DNA of 22,230 nucleotides from RGIG5579 sp045580105 (GTDB taxonomy: Bacteria > Bacillota > Clostridia > Oscillospirales > SIG627): contig JAZNNH010000041.1 of the NCBI GenBank assembly GCA_045580105.1, positions 1 to 22,230 of the forward strand, read 5' to 3'. Positions 7,637-14,156 of the stretch are shown one piece after another; positions within the stretch are counted from its first letter, which is position 1, and every line of letters starts with the position of its first letter. Below the pieces are notes generated by a model, which was not told the DNA's origin, searched no databases, and saw only the letters and a program-made list of their open reading frames with translations. A program made the translations under genes and the position numbers.

Positions 7637-9034
7637 ATGGCTGAAAAAACAAAAATCGTTTACGTTTGCTCCTCTTGCGGCAACGTGCAAAGCAAATGGA
7701 GCGGTCAATGCAAAGAATGCGGCGAATGGAACACCATGCAAGAAGAAGTGCAGATTTCCGCCGCCGCTTCCAAACAAAAAAGCGCACCGATCTTAGTACA
7801 GGATTTTAACGAAGCGGTGAAGCTTGCTGACATTCAGGAAGAACAACTGTTCGGCGAACGATATAAAACCGGAATCGGAGAGCTGGATCGCGCGTTGGGC
7901 GGCGGCATCGTTCGCGGCTCCGTGGCGCTCATTTCGGGCGAACCCGGCATCGGCAAATCCACGCTGCTCCTGCAGATCTGCAAAGAAATGCAGACGCAAA
8001 AGGTGCTCTACGTTTCCGGAGAAGAATCGCAGCTTCAGATCAAAATGCGTGCCAAGCGACTGGATGCGCTGACCGATAATATTTATCTACAATGCGAAAC
8101 CGACATCGACGCCATTCTTTCCGAAATCGGCCGCATTTCCCCCGACATTCTCATCATCGATTCGGTTCAAACCATGCAAGACACCACGCTTTCCGCTTCG
8201 GCAGGAAGCACCTCGCAGGTGAAGGCATGCTCTGCCAAAATCCTTGCCCTAACCAAAAAAGTCGGTTTTTCCACCATCCTTGTCGGACACGTCAACAAAG
8301 ACGGCGTGATTGCCGGCCCGAAGCTTTTGGAACACATGGTGGACGTAGTACTGTATTTTGAGGGCGAGCGCACGCAAAGCTGCCGCATCCTGCGCACGAT
8401 CAAGAACCGCTACGGCTCTACCAACGAAATCGGTCTGTTTGAAATGACCGATGCCGGCTTGGAAGAGGTTCCCGATCCCAGCAGACGCCTCTTGGAAGAC
8501 AGTCCTAAGCACGTTTCGGGCTCTTGTCCCGTTTGTCTGATGGAAGGCACGCGCCCCATTATGACCGAAGTGCAGGCGCTGATTACCAAATCCCCGTTCC
8601 CCAATCCCAAGCGCCTTTCCAGCGGTGTCGATTACAACCGTATGGCAATGCTCCTCGCGGTCTTGGAAAAACGGCTGGGTCTTCGCTTTTTCGATCGGGA
8701 CGTTTATATGAACGTCGTGGGCGGACTCCGTTTGGACGAAACCGCCGCAGATCTTGGCATTTGCACCGCCGCCATCAGCAGTACCATGGATTTAAAGCTT
8801 CCGGGAAATCTCATTGCCATTGGTGAAGTGGGTCTTTCGGGAGAGTGCCGAACCATCTCCGACTCCGATCTTCGGGTCGCGGAAGCGGCACGCTTGGGAT
8901 TTGAAACGATTTTACTTCCCCAAAAACAGGCCGAACGCTTAAAAAAGAAACCCAAAGGGGTCAATCTCGTCCCCATTCGAAGCGTTTTTGATTTGGTCGG
9001 AACGCTAAAGGAGATCTGTCATGAGAGCGAATGA
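7637..9034 (+). CDS. radA: DNA repair protein RadA
   Basis: RadA (Sms) is a RecA-like ATPase that promotes branch migration of recombination intermediates. The 465-residue length is typical. An N-terminal C4 zinc finger (C11, C14, C25, C28), Walker A GEPGIGKST (101-109), the family-specific KNRYGSTNEIG (256-266) and a C-terminal Lon-protease-like domain (VGGLRLDETAADLGI, GEVGLSGECR) occur in the expected order. A GGAAAGGGA box precedes the ATG. It heads the plus-strand cluster and overlaps the start of mazG by 14 bases, so the two are translationally coupled. Confidence 0.96.
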   Translation: MAEKTKIVYVCSSCGNVQSKWSGQCKECGEWNTMQEEVQISAAASKQKSAPILVQDFNEAVKLADIQEEQLFGERYKTGIGELDRALGGGIVRGSVALISGEPGIGKSTLLLQICKEMQTQKVLYVSGEESQLQIKMRAKRLDALTDNIYLQCETDIDAILSEIGRISPDILIIDSVQTMQDTTLSASAGSTSQVKACSAKILALTKKVGFSTILVGHVNKDGVIAGPKLLEHMVDVVLYFEGERTQSCRILRTIKNRYGSTNEIGLFEMTDAGLEEVPDPSRRLLEDSPKHVSGSCPVCLMEGTRPIMTEVQALITKSPFPNPKRLSSGVDYNRMAMLLAVLEKRLGLRFFDRDVYMNVVGGLRLDETAADLGICTAAISSTMDLKLPGNLIAIGEVGLSGECRTISDSDLRVAEAARLGFETILLPQKQAERLKKKPKGVNLVPIRSVFDLVGTLKEICHESE

Positions 9035-9650
9035 ATTTGCCCGAAAGGAGCATTTTTCCTTTTCGGATCTGGTTGAAATCGTTTCCCTCCTTCGCTCGCC
9101 CGAGGGCTGCCCGTGGGATCGGGTGCAAACCCACAAGTCCCTGCGCAACAACTTTGTAGAAGAAGCGTACGAGGTCTGCGAGGGAATTGACCGAGAAGAC
9201 CATTCTCTTCTTTGTGAAGAATTGGGGGACGTTCTGTTGCAGATCGTCTTTCACGCCGGCATCGCAAAGGATGAAGGCGCGTTTACGATCGATTGCGTCA
9301 TCGACGGCATTTGCAAAAAAATGATTTCCCGTCATCCGCATATTTTTTCGGAAGACCCCACCGTGACGCCCGAAAGCTGGGAAGAGATTAAGCGCAAAGA
9401 AAAAGGCGAACGCACCCTTTCCGATTCCCTTTCCCGCGTTTCCACTTCCCTGCCGGCACTCAAACGCGCACAAAAGTTTATTGCGCGCGGCGCGCCCGTG
9501 CCCGAATGCAACGAGGACGACCCGCTTCAGTCGTTCGGCATGCAATTGTTCCGGCTTTGTTGCCGGGCAAGCGAGGCAAACGTCGATCCCGAAGAAGCCC
9601 TGAATGATTTTTTGAAGAGAGGGCTTGAAAAATGCACAAATTGTGAATAG
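9021..9650 (+). CDS. mazG: MazG-family nucleoside triphosphate pyrophosphohydrolase
   Basis: MazG hydrolyses (deoxy)nucleoside triphosphates to monophosphate and pyrophosphate, cleaning the pool of aberrant nucleotides. The 209-residue protein has the all-alpha NTP-PPase domain with metal-binding acidic helices (EEAYEVCEGID and EELGDVLLQIVFH, about residues 50-82) after the typical CPWDRVQTHKSLR entry motif. A shortened second half follows: the E. coli protein is about 263 residues, so the C-terminal domain is trimmed here. The start at 9021 is supported by AAAGGAG and lies inside the last codons of radA. The context mazG-hup-rqcP-yabP-yabQ-divIC is conserved in Clostridia. Confidence 0.92.
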   Translation: MRANEFARKEHFSFSDLVEIVSLLRSPEGCPWDRVQTHKSLRNNFVEEAYEVCEGIDREDHSLLCEELGDVLLQIVFHAGIAKDEGAFTIDCVIDGICKKMISRHPHIFSEDPTVTPESWEEIKRKEKGERTLSDSLSRVSTSLPALKRAQKFIARGAPVPECNEDDPLQSFGMQLFRLCCRASEANVDPEEALNDFLKRGLEKCTNCE

Positions 9651-9671
9651 TTTTTTTGTTTTTTTTGTCGA

Positions 9672-9693
9672 TTTTCACATCGTTTTGTGAAAA
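9672..9693 (+). promoter_or_regulatory. Inverted repeat just upstream of the hup promoter
   Basis: TTTTCACA (9672-9679) and TGTGAAAA (9686-9693) form a perfect 8-base inverted repeat with a 6-base centre, ending 4 bases before the -35 of hup. There is no T run after it, so it is a poor terminator. An operator or curvature element is more likely. Confidence 0.4.
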
Positions 9694-9697
9694 AGTC

Positions 9698-9726
9698 TTG
9701 AAATTCCTACTTTCGCGTGGTAAACT
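9698..9726 (+). promoter_or_regulatory. Sigma-A-type promoter of hup
   Basis: TTGAAA (9698-9703) and TAAACT (9721-9726) are spaced by exactly 17 bases, about 38 bases before the HU start. Confidence 0.7.
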
Positions 9727-9764
9727 GATTTTATCGTGAAATTCATTTTGAAGGAGATTTCGTT

Positions 9765-10040
9765 ATGAATAAAACACAACTGATCGAGGCACTGGCTTCC
9801 AAAACCAATATGAAGAAAAAAGACGCCGAGCTGGCTGTCAACAGCGTATTTTCCGCTATGACAGAGGCATTGGTAAAAGGAGAAAAGGTTCAAATCTCGG
9901 GTTTTGGCAGTTTTGAAACCAAAAAGCGTGCTGCCAGAATCGGACGCAATCCCCACACCCATGAAAAAATGCAAATCCCTGCTTTCAAAAGCGCAAGCTT
10001 TTCTCCCAGCAAGACCCTGAAAGCCGAAATCAATAAATAA
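9765..10040 (+). CDS. hup: HU family DNA-binding protein
   Basis: HU is a histone-like homodimer that bends and compacts DNA. The 91-residue length, the N-terminal MNKTQLIEALA helix, the ISGFGSFE strand and the DNA-gripping arm (GRNPHTHEKMQIPA) are diagnostic. The arm reads THE where most HU proteins have TGE, and the C-terminal strand is PSKTLKAEIN. An AAGGAG box sits upstream of the ATG. It has its own promoter and a hairpin terminator, so it can be expressed strongly and separately from mazG. It lies inside the mazG-rqcP-yabP cluster, an arrangement common in Clostridia. Confidence 0.95.
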   Translation: MNKTQLIEALASKTNMKKKDAELAVNSVFSAMTEALVKGEKVQISGFGSFETKKRAARIGRNPHTHEKMQIPAFKSASFSPSKTLKAEINK

Positions 10041-10046
10041 GGACAC

Positions 10047-10077
10047 AAAAGGGCTGCCTTCGGCAGTTCCTTTTTTA
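10047..10077 (+). terminator. Terminator hairpin between hup and rqcP
   Basis: GGGCTGCC (10051-10058) pairs with GGCAGTTC (10062-10069) with two G-U pairs, and TTTTTT follows at 10071-10076. The rqcP start lies only 6 bases beyond the T run, so rqcP depends on read-through or on this hairpin being imperfect. Confidence 0.7.
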
Positions 10078-10082
10078 TTCAA

Positions 10083-10325
10083 ATGAGATTAGACAAATTT
10101 TTAAAAGTATCGCGTATCATTAAACGTCGCACCGTTGCCAACGACGCCTGCAGCGAAAACCACGTCATCGTAAACGGCAAGACAGTCAAGCCGGCATACG
10201 ATTTGAAGATCGGGGATGTGATCGAAGTGCACTTCGGCGAGCGGGTGTTCCGCTGTCGCGTCAAGGATATGCCCGAGCACACCACCAAAAACGACGCCGC
10301 CACCCTTTACGAGGTTTTGGAATAA
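10083..10325 (+). CDS. rqcP: S4-domain RNA-binding protein RqcP (YabO/Hsp15-like)
   Basis: RqcP helps RqcH add alanine tails to nascent chains on split 50S subunits during ribosome-associated quality control. The 80-residue protein is essentially one S4 domain (MRLDKFLKVSRIIKRRT, then VNGKTVKPAYDLKIGDVIEVHF) with the usual short tail. Family length and its place before yabP agree with the former YabO name. There is no Shine-Dalgarno sequence between the hup terminator and the ATG; the nearest purine run (AAAAGGG, 10047-10053) is about 30 bases upstream, on the far side of the hairpin. Initiation may therefore be unusual or weak. No in-frame alternative start with a better site is apparent. 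Confidence 0.9.
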   Translation: MRLDKFLKVSRIIKRRTVANDACSENHVIVNGKTVKPAYDLKIGDVIEVHFGERVFRCRVKDMPEHTTKNDAATLYEVLE

Positions 10326-10340
10326 TTTCCCCTTTTCTTT

Positions 10341-10353
10341 CATAAGATACACT
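10341..10353 (+). promoter_or_regulatory. Candidate mother-cell (sigma-E-like) -10 element before yabP
   Basis: CATAAGATACACT contains GATACACT, 7 of 8 bases of the sigma-E -10 consensus CATACAMT. It lies 20 bases before the yabP start. The same 13-mer, one base different, lies before the Cys-rich gene at 12405. In B. subtilis yabP is under sigma-E. The -35 region is not convincing. Confidence 0.45.
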
Positions 10354-10372
10354 ACCGAAATGAGGTGATTTT

Positions 10373-10639
10373 ATGGAAGAAAAGAAGCACTCGGTTCAGT
10401 TAAACCAACGCTCCGACCTCTTTTTTACCGGCATTCTTTCCGTCGTAAGTTTTCAGGAAGATGCGGTGGAATTGGAAAGCACGATGGGCTTTTGCCAAAT
10501 CACGGGAAGCGACCTTCATATGGAAAAGCTGGACTTGGAAAAGGGCGAAGTCATTTTAAAGGGAACCGTTAAAAGTCTTTATTACCCCGAGGAGCAAAAA
10601 GAACAAACAAAAGGGTTATTTCGCAAGATTTTCTCATGA
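10373..10639 (+). CDS. yabP: Sporulation protein YabP
   Basis: YabP is a small mother-cell protein of the YabP/YqfC family needed for normal sporulation in Bacilli; its biochemical role is not defined. The 88-residue protein has the family pattern of a short beta-rich domain (HSVQLNQRSDLFFTGILSVV) followed by GFCQITGSDLHMEKLDLEKG, and a basic tail. GAGGTG precedes the ATG. It overlaps yabQ by 4 bases (ATGA). A sigma-E-like element upstream suggests compartment-specific expression separate from the rest of the cluster. Confidence 0.9.
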   Translation: MEEKKHSVQLNQRSDLFFTGILSVVSFQEDAVELESTMGFCQITGSDLHMEKLDLEKGEVILKGTVKSLYYPEEQKEQTKGLFRKIFS

Positions 10640-11148
10640 TCGAAAACCAAATTCATCTGGATACCTCTTTGTTTTTGTATTCCATCGCGTTGGGTTTTCT
10701 GTTCGGGCTGTATTACGAACTGTTCCGCCTTTTGCGACTTTGCTTTTTCAAACACACGTTTTTCATTTTTTGGGAGGATCTGATCTTTTTTCTTCCCATA
10801 ACCGGTGTTTTTCTGCTTTTCACCTTTGCGTTTTCCGACGGGGTGGTTCGATGGTTTTCCGTTGCGGGACTTGCCATGGGATTTGTGCTGTATCTGAATA
10901 CACTGGGAAAAATCATTTCTTTTTTCTCCTTTCAGATTTTGCGCGTCATCAAAGCCATTCTTCGTTTTCTGTATTCCATCACCGTAGCCCCTTTGCTGTC
11001 CGTTCTAAAAAAAGTAACAAATTCCCTCTTTACGAAGTTTAAAAAACGGGCTATAATAAGAAAGAAGAAACAACTTGCCTCCCGATTGAACAAGCAAAAG
11101 CAACTTCTTTTGAGGAAGGCAGAAAAAGGATTTTCAACAAACCGTTAG
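10636..11148 (+). CDS. yabQ: Spore cortex protein YabQ
   Basis: YabQ is an integral membrane protein of the outer forespore membrane required for cortex formation in B. subtilis. This 170-residue homologue has four hydrophobic segments (roughly residues 10-30, 38-60, 66-90 and 92-118) and a strongly basic C-terminal tail (KKKQLASRLNKQKQLLLRK). The GFLFGLYYELFRLLR entry motif is typical. Start and stop overlap with yabP shows coupled translation, and divIC follows after 8 bases. Confidence 0.88.
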   Translation: MIENQIHLDTSLFLYSIALGFLFGLYYELFRLLRLCFFKHTFFIFWEDLIFFLPITGVFLLFTFAFSDGVVRWFSVAGLAMGFVLYLNTLGKIISFFSFQILRVIKAILRFLYSITVAPLLSVLKKVTNSLFTKFKKRAIIRKKKQLASRLNKQKQLLLRKAEKGFSTNR

Positions 11149-11156
11149 GAGTATCT

Positions 11157-11435
11157 ATGCGCCAAAGAATCGGATTTTTCACAAAACTTGCCTTTCTTGC
11201 CATTCTCTTCTTTTTGGCAATTTCCATTGTGGATAAAAACATTGAAATCAACGCTCTGAAAAAGGAAGAAGAAAAGCTGAGAGCAGAACGCCAATCCTAC
11301 ACCCTGAAGGTGGAACGGCTCAATTCCCAGCTCAACGAGGAAGTAACGGAAGAAACCATCAAACGAATTGCCAGAGAAAAATTGAATTTAAGAGATCCTG
11401 ACGATTTGGTTTACGCAAACGATTTGCCCAACTGA
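11157..11435 (+). CDS. divIC: DivIC/FtsB-type septum formation initiator
   Basis: FtsB/DivIC proteins join the FtsL-FtsQ (DivIB) complex that activates septal peptidoglycan synthesis. The 92-residue protein has a short basic cytoplasmic N-terminus, one membrane helix (about residues 8-25), a leucine/glutamate-rich coiled coil (about 28-65, KKEEEKLRAERQ) and the C-terminal REKLNLRDPDDLVY motif of the family. A TAGGAG box precedes the start. It closes the yabP-yabQ-divIC group, as in B. subtilis, and is followed by a terminator. Confidence 0.9.
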   Translation: MRQRIGFFTKLAFLAILFFLAISIVDKNIEINALKKEEEKLRAERQSYTLKVERLNSQLNEEVTEETIKRIAREKLNLRDPDDLVYANDLPN

Positions 11436-11445
11436 CTTTCCAAAG

Positions 11446-11470
11446 CCATCTTTTGATGGCTTTTTTTCTT
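11446..11470 (+). terminator. Intrinsic terminator after divIC
   Basis: AAAGCCATC and GATGGCTTT form a stem around a short T-rich loop, followed by an uninterrupted T run. It ends the radA-to-divIC cluster. Confidence 0.85.
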
Positions 11471-11477
11471 TTCCCTT

Positions 11478-11505
11478 GAATAAATTCTCTTTCGCGGTCA
11501 ACAAT
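11478..11505 (+). promoter_or_regulatory. Possible forespore (sigma-F/G-like) promoter of the SpoIIQ-like gene
   Basis: GAATA (11478-11482) and GTCAACAAT (11497-11505) are spaced by 14 bases and approximate the GYATA / GGNNANANT pattern of sigma-F. The match is imperfect (one G missing, A for Y). No better sigma-A promoter is visible before 11541. Confidence 0.3.
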
Positions 11506-11540
11506 AGTATCACAACAAACAAGCACGAAAGGAATTTATT

Positions 11541-12299
11541 ATGGCCAATCAAACGAAAAAGCACAATACAGCAAGCGGGGGCTTATACATAGCCCTGGCT
11601 ATTTGTATTCTTTCTGTCATCTGCATCGGCGTTTACAGCGCCATTCTCAACATTTTTGATACACCCGTTTTGGAATCTCCCATTGTGGAGCAAAAAAAAG
11701 AAAATAAAAACAACGTAAATTCCCAGCAGACCCCACTCCCCTCCGTCACCACACCGAAAGCAACCGCCCCGATGGTGGAAACACCTCAGGAGGACGTAAA
11801 AGAACCCCAAGAAGTTCCCGAACAGTCCGCAAACGTTGAAACTCCGGAAGAAAATCCCGAGCAAAACGTCAATGCACTTCCCACGCCTACCACCTATACC
11901 ATGCCGGTAGCAGGAGACGTATCGGTCGCGTTTTCTCACGATATTTTGGTGTATTCCGAAACCATGAACGATTATCGCGTGCACAACGGCGTTGATCTTT
12001 CCGCCGCCTTGGGAACGCCGGTCAAAGCGTTCACGGACGGTGTCGTTTTGGAAGTATACGAAGATCCGCTGATGGGTCAGACGGTGGTTTTACAGCACGG
12101 AAATGAAACCAAAAGCATTTATCAAAACCTTTCCGATCAATTGCCCGAGGGCATTACGGTCGGTGCCGCAGTCAAGGAGGGCGACGTCATCGGCGGAGTC
12201 GGAGAGACAGTCCTCATTGAATGCGCTCAGCCCCCTCATCTGCACTTTGGAGTTTGTGTCAGCGAAAAATACGTTGACCCGATGGAGTATTTTCAATAA
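11541..12299 (+). CDS. spoIIQ: SpoIIQ-like M23/LytM-domain membrane protein
   Basis: This 252-residue protein has a short cytoplasmic N-terminus, one membrane helix (about residues 14-36), a long proline-, glutamate- and threonine-rich linker (about 50-120) and a C-terminal LytM (peptidase M23) domain. SpoIIQ in the forespore membrane pairs with SpoIIIAH to form the engulfment channel. Zinc-ligand positions are present: H148 and D152 in VHNGVD, and H233/H235 in PHLHFGV. This resembles clostridial SpoIIQ, which keeps the zinc site, rather than B. subtilis SpoIIQ, which has lost a ligand. An AAAGGA box precedes the ATG, and it is monocistronic with a strong terminator. Placement next to yabP-yabQ-divIC supports a sporulation role. 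A vegetative LytM endopeptidase remains possible. Confidence 0.75.
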   Translation: MANQTKKHNTASGGLYIALAICILSVICIGVYSAILNIFDTPVLESPIVEQKKENKNNVNSQQTPLPSVTTPKATAPMVETPQEDVKEPQEVPEQSANVETPEENPEQNVNALPTPTTYTMPVAGDVSVAFSHDILVYSETMNDYRVHNGVDLSAALGTPVKAFTDGVVLEVYEDPLMGQTVVLQHGNETKSIYQNLSDQLPEGITVGAAVKEGDVIGGVGETVLIECAQPPHLHFGVCVSEKYVDPMEYFQ

Positions 12300-12314
12300 C
12301 GATCCTGCATGGAA

Positions 12315-12345
12315 AGGACCCGAACAAAAATTCGGGTCCTTTTTG
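12315..12345 (+). terminator. Intrinsic terminator after the SpoIIQ-like gene
   Basis: GGACCCGAA and TTCGGGTCC form a perfect 9-base-pair stem around an A-rich loop, followed by TTTTT. Confidence 0.9.
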
Positions 12346-12348
12346 GCA

Positions 12349-12378
12349 CATTTATTGCACTCTTGCATAAGATACAAT
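12349..12378 (+). promoter_or_regulatory. Candidate sigma-E-like promoter of the Cys-rich gene
   Basis: CATTTAT (12349-12355) and GATACAAT (12371-12378) are spaced by 15 bases, close to the sigma-E pattern. The longer CATAAGATACAAT (12366-12378) repeats the element before yabP. CATAAGATA also fits the sigma-K -10 CATANNNTA, so the responsible mother-cell sigma factor is open. Confidence 0.5.
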
Positions 12379-12404
12379 GAGTAAAAAATTCAAGGAGGCT
12401 TCTT

Positions 12405-13292
12405 ATGCTTGATCCATCAAAAGGCAGCAGAGCCGAAGCGTTCCATCAGCAAACCGCTGACGGCGCCTGTTGCATCGATACATACCGTATTTACGATTCC
12501 TGCAGAAATCAGGAATGTCTGGAAGATATGACGGTTATGGTCACCGATGAAGGACAAAAAATCTTGGACGTCGCTTCCGCCATTCGGGTGAAAAGCGCAA
12601 ACATTCTTTGGACTAAAATTGATACCGAAGAAATGCCGTTTCACAAAGGGTATTTTCAGATCAACACCCGTTACTATTTCCACACGGTTCTGGATTGCTG
12701 CACCGGACTCGGAACCGGTCAAGACGTAGCAGGGCTTTGTGTGTTCGATAAAAGCGTGCTGCTTTACGGCGGCGAAGGAAACGTTTCCGTTTTCAAATCC
12801 GATATTCAGCCCGACTCGTTCTGCCCTGCCGTATTCTCACCGATTCATCAAAGCACCAATCTTCCCCGTGCCGTGGTGGAAGTGGCAGAACCGGTTGCCC
12901 TTCGCTTGAACGTTCTGTGCTGTGAACCCGGTCAGAATTTCGGCAATAAGATCTGCTCGGTCAATCAAATTCCCGAATCCGTTTCTCAAAACTTCGCCGG
13001 CTCGTTCCGGGAACCCTGCGCCGGAAACAAAGTGTGTTACCTTTCGCTGGGAATGTTTTCTTTGGTTCGCATTGAGCGCCCCGCACAGCTTGTCATTCCT
13101 GCCTGTGACACTTGCGTTCCCGCCGGCAACGGAGAATGCGATCTGCCCCACACGGACCCTTGCGCCCTGTTTCGCTCCATGGAATTTCCCGTAGAAGATT
13201 TTTACCCTGAAATTCGATCTTACACAGCCACCGGCAAAGGGGAAGAAACCAAAAACTCCTGTTGCAACCGAAACAAAGATTGTAACCACTAA
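12405..13292 (+). CDS. Cysteine-rich protein of unknown function, possibly spore-associated
   Basis: I do not recognise a named family with certainty, though the YDSCRNQECLED and VKSANILWTKID segments remind me of uncharacterised proteins in other Clostridia. The 295-residue protein has 20 cysteines, several as CC pairs (near residues 22, 98, 174 and 287), and no signal peptide or membrane segment. It should therefore be made in the cytoplasm, where so many thiols suggest metal or cluster binding, or later oxidative cross-linking as in spore coat and exosporium layers. The upstream element CATAAGATACAAT matches the one before yabP, and the left neighbour is spoIIQ-like, so mother-cell expression is plausible. 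AAGGAGG gives a clear start. It is monocistronic with its own terminator. The spore role is inference from context only. Confidence 0.8.
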   Translation: MLDPSKGSRAEAFHQQTADGACCIDTYRIYDSCRNQECLEDMTVMVTDEGQKILDVASAIRVKSANILWTKIDTEEMPFHKGYFQINTRYYFHTVLDCCTGLGTGQDVAGLCVFDKSVLLYGGEGNVSVFKSDIQPDSFCPAVFSPIHQSTNLPRAVVEVAEPVALRLNVLCCEPGQNFGNKICSVNQIPESVSQNFAGSFREPCAGNKVCYLSLGMFSLVRIERPAQLVIPACDTCVPAGNGECDLPHTDPCALFRSMEFPVEDFYPEIRSYTATGKGEETKNSCCNRNKDCNH

Positions 13293-13300
13293 ACCATTTG

Positions 13301-13330
13301 AAAAAAGCATGCGAAAAGCATGCTTTTTTT
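13301..13330 (+). terminator. Intrinsic terminator after the Cys-rich gene
   Basis: AAAAAAGCATGC (13301-13312) pairs with GCATGCTTTTTT (13318-13329) around GAAAA, and a T run follows. The symmetry would allow function in both directions. Confidence 0.85.
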
Positions 13331-13354
13331 CGTCCCCTCGAAAGAAAAAACATC

Positions 13355-13383
13355 TTGACAAAGGAGGAAATCTTGGGTATACT
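13355..13383 (+). promoter_or_regulatory. Sigma-A promoter of the small lipoprotein gene
   Basis: TTGACA (13355-13360) and TATACT (13378-13383) are separated by 17 bases, 38 bases before the ATG at 13421. Confidence 0.82.
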
Positions 13384-13420
13384 ATGGGTAGAGTACTTTA
13401 GATTATAAGGGGTAAATCTT

Positions 13421-13639
13421 ATGAAAAGAATTCTTCCCATTTTATTGGTTTTGATGGTGCTTGTCGCTTTGCTTGCATCCTGCACACCCAAGGACGAACC
13501 TGTCACAACTGCGGAGCAGTTCACGGTTGAAGAACAAACAACCGGAGAAGAGTCCACCGTCACCACTACCACCCGTGGCAAACTGGGTATGGGTATTGAC
13601 GATGCCGATAAGGGCTGGTCTTTCTGGGGTGACCTTTGA
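13421..13639 (+). CDS. Very small lipoprotein, 72 residues
   Basis: The function is not recognised. The N-terminus is a textbook lipoprotein signal: MKR, a 15-residue hydrophobic core and the lipobox LASC with the lipid-bearing Cys at 21. The mature part would be only about 52 residues, low in complexity and rich in threonine and glutamate (TTAEQ, EEQTTGEE, TTTT), ending in a hydrophobic/aromatic GWSFWGDL. It has a near-consensus promoter and a ribosome binding site (AAGGGG), so it is a real gene despite its size. Lgt/LspA-type processing is expected, and the Lnt encoded at 4015 could add a third acyl chain. It stands alone, with nested terminators 95 bases downstream. Confidence 0.75.
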   Translation: MKRILPILLVLMVLVALLASCTPKDEPVTTAEQFTVEEQTTGEESTVTTTTRGKLGMGIDDADKGWSFWGDL

Positions 13640-13720
13640 TTTTCAAAAAAGAAAAGCCGACTTGAAATGAGCAGGGTTGCTAAGGACAGTTATGTTTTAT
13701 AGGAACGCTGAGCATTGCGA

Positions 13721-13774
13721 AGGGCAAGAGAATAGAGAGAAGTTTAGGCTTCTCTCTTTTTTCTTGCCCTTTTT
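13721..13774 (+). terminator. Nested double terminator hairpin
   Basis: An outer stem AGGGCAAG (13721-13728) / CTTGCCCT (13763-13770) encloses an inner stem GAGAGAAG (13735-13742) / CTTCTCTC (13749-13756). Each 3' arm is followed by a T run (13757-13762 and 13771-13774), giving two alternative release points. Confidence 0.75.
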
Positions 13775-13809
13775 CTATTTTATATCCGTACATTCGACTG
13801 ATGAGCCTT

Positions 13810-13840
13810 CTTTAAGTACAATTATTGTAGAAACTTAAAG
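13810..13840 (+). promoter_or_regulatory. Operator-like palindrome overlapping a -10 and the ribosome binding site
   Basis: TACAATTATTGTA (13817-13829) is a perfect palindrome around a central T. It is flanked by a second inverted pair, CTTTAAG (13810-13816) and CTTAAAG (13834-13840). TACAAT could serve as a -10 element, and the right outer arm covers the start of the AAAGGAGG ribosome binding site. No strong -35 is visible. Confidence 0.45.
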
Positions 13841-13852
13841 GAGGATATTTTT

Positions 13853-14155
13853 ATGGGTAAGTTTATTGAAGAATTTTATTACGGCAATCTCGATCCACAA
13901 GCACGAAGCACCAAAGAAAACAGGGCCGTGCAGAAACAAATGGAAGTCTTGATGTTAAATGAAGATTTCTTAACTGAGAATCTTTCGGGTGAAAGCAAAA
14001 AGAGATTTCTTGAGTTTGTCAATGCTTGGGGTGTAGTAAATGGTGAATCCAATCTTGATAGCTTTATAATGGGCTTTCGTTTGGGCGCACAATTTACATT
14101 CGATACTTTTGTAAATGATGAAGCTCCATTCAAAGACTTGCTAAAGGAGTGCTAA
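13853..14155 (+). CDS. Small DUF6809-like protein of an accessory island
   Basis: The 100-residue cytoplasmic protein has the layout I associate with the uncharacterised DUF6809 family of Firmicute accessory regions: an N-terminal FYYGNLDPQARS segment, a helical middle, and FIMGFRLGAQFTFD near the end. No catalytic motif is seen. AAAGGAGG gives a strong start. The next gene starts one base after its stop, and the TnpV gene follows, forming a three-gene unit. Lower GC than the genes to its left suggests recent acquisition. Confidence 0.65.
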   Translation: MGKFIEEFYYGNLDPQARSTKENRAVQKQMEVLMLNEDFLTENLSGESKKRFLEFVNAWGVVNGESNLDSFIMGFRLGAQFTFDTFVNDEAPFKDLLKEC

Positions 14156-14156
14156 T

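Larger units (their letters stand above)
13640..13852 (+). other. Gene-free junction between the core cluster and the accessory island
   Basis: This 213-base gap has no convincing coding frame. Its right half holds the nested terminators (13721-13774) and the palindrome before the DUF6809-like gene. The part at about 13665-13720 shows no feature I can name; it could be a small RNA or the left border of the inserted island. Confidence 0.4.

Noticed and set aside
7521..7787. N-terminal extension of lplA back to 7787
   Set aside because: It would cross the lplA and radA promoters and the start of radA, while a perfect AAAGGAGG-ATG start exists at 7520.
10341..12378. Assigning the shared element firmly to sigma-K
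   Set aside because: CATAAGATA matches the sigma-K -10, but the -35 AC positions are uninformative and yabP is a sigma-E gene in B. subtilis, so the factor is left open.
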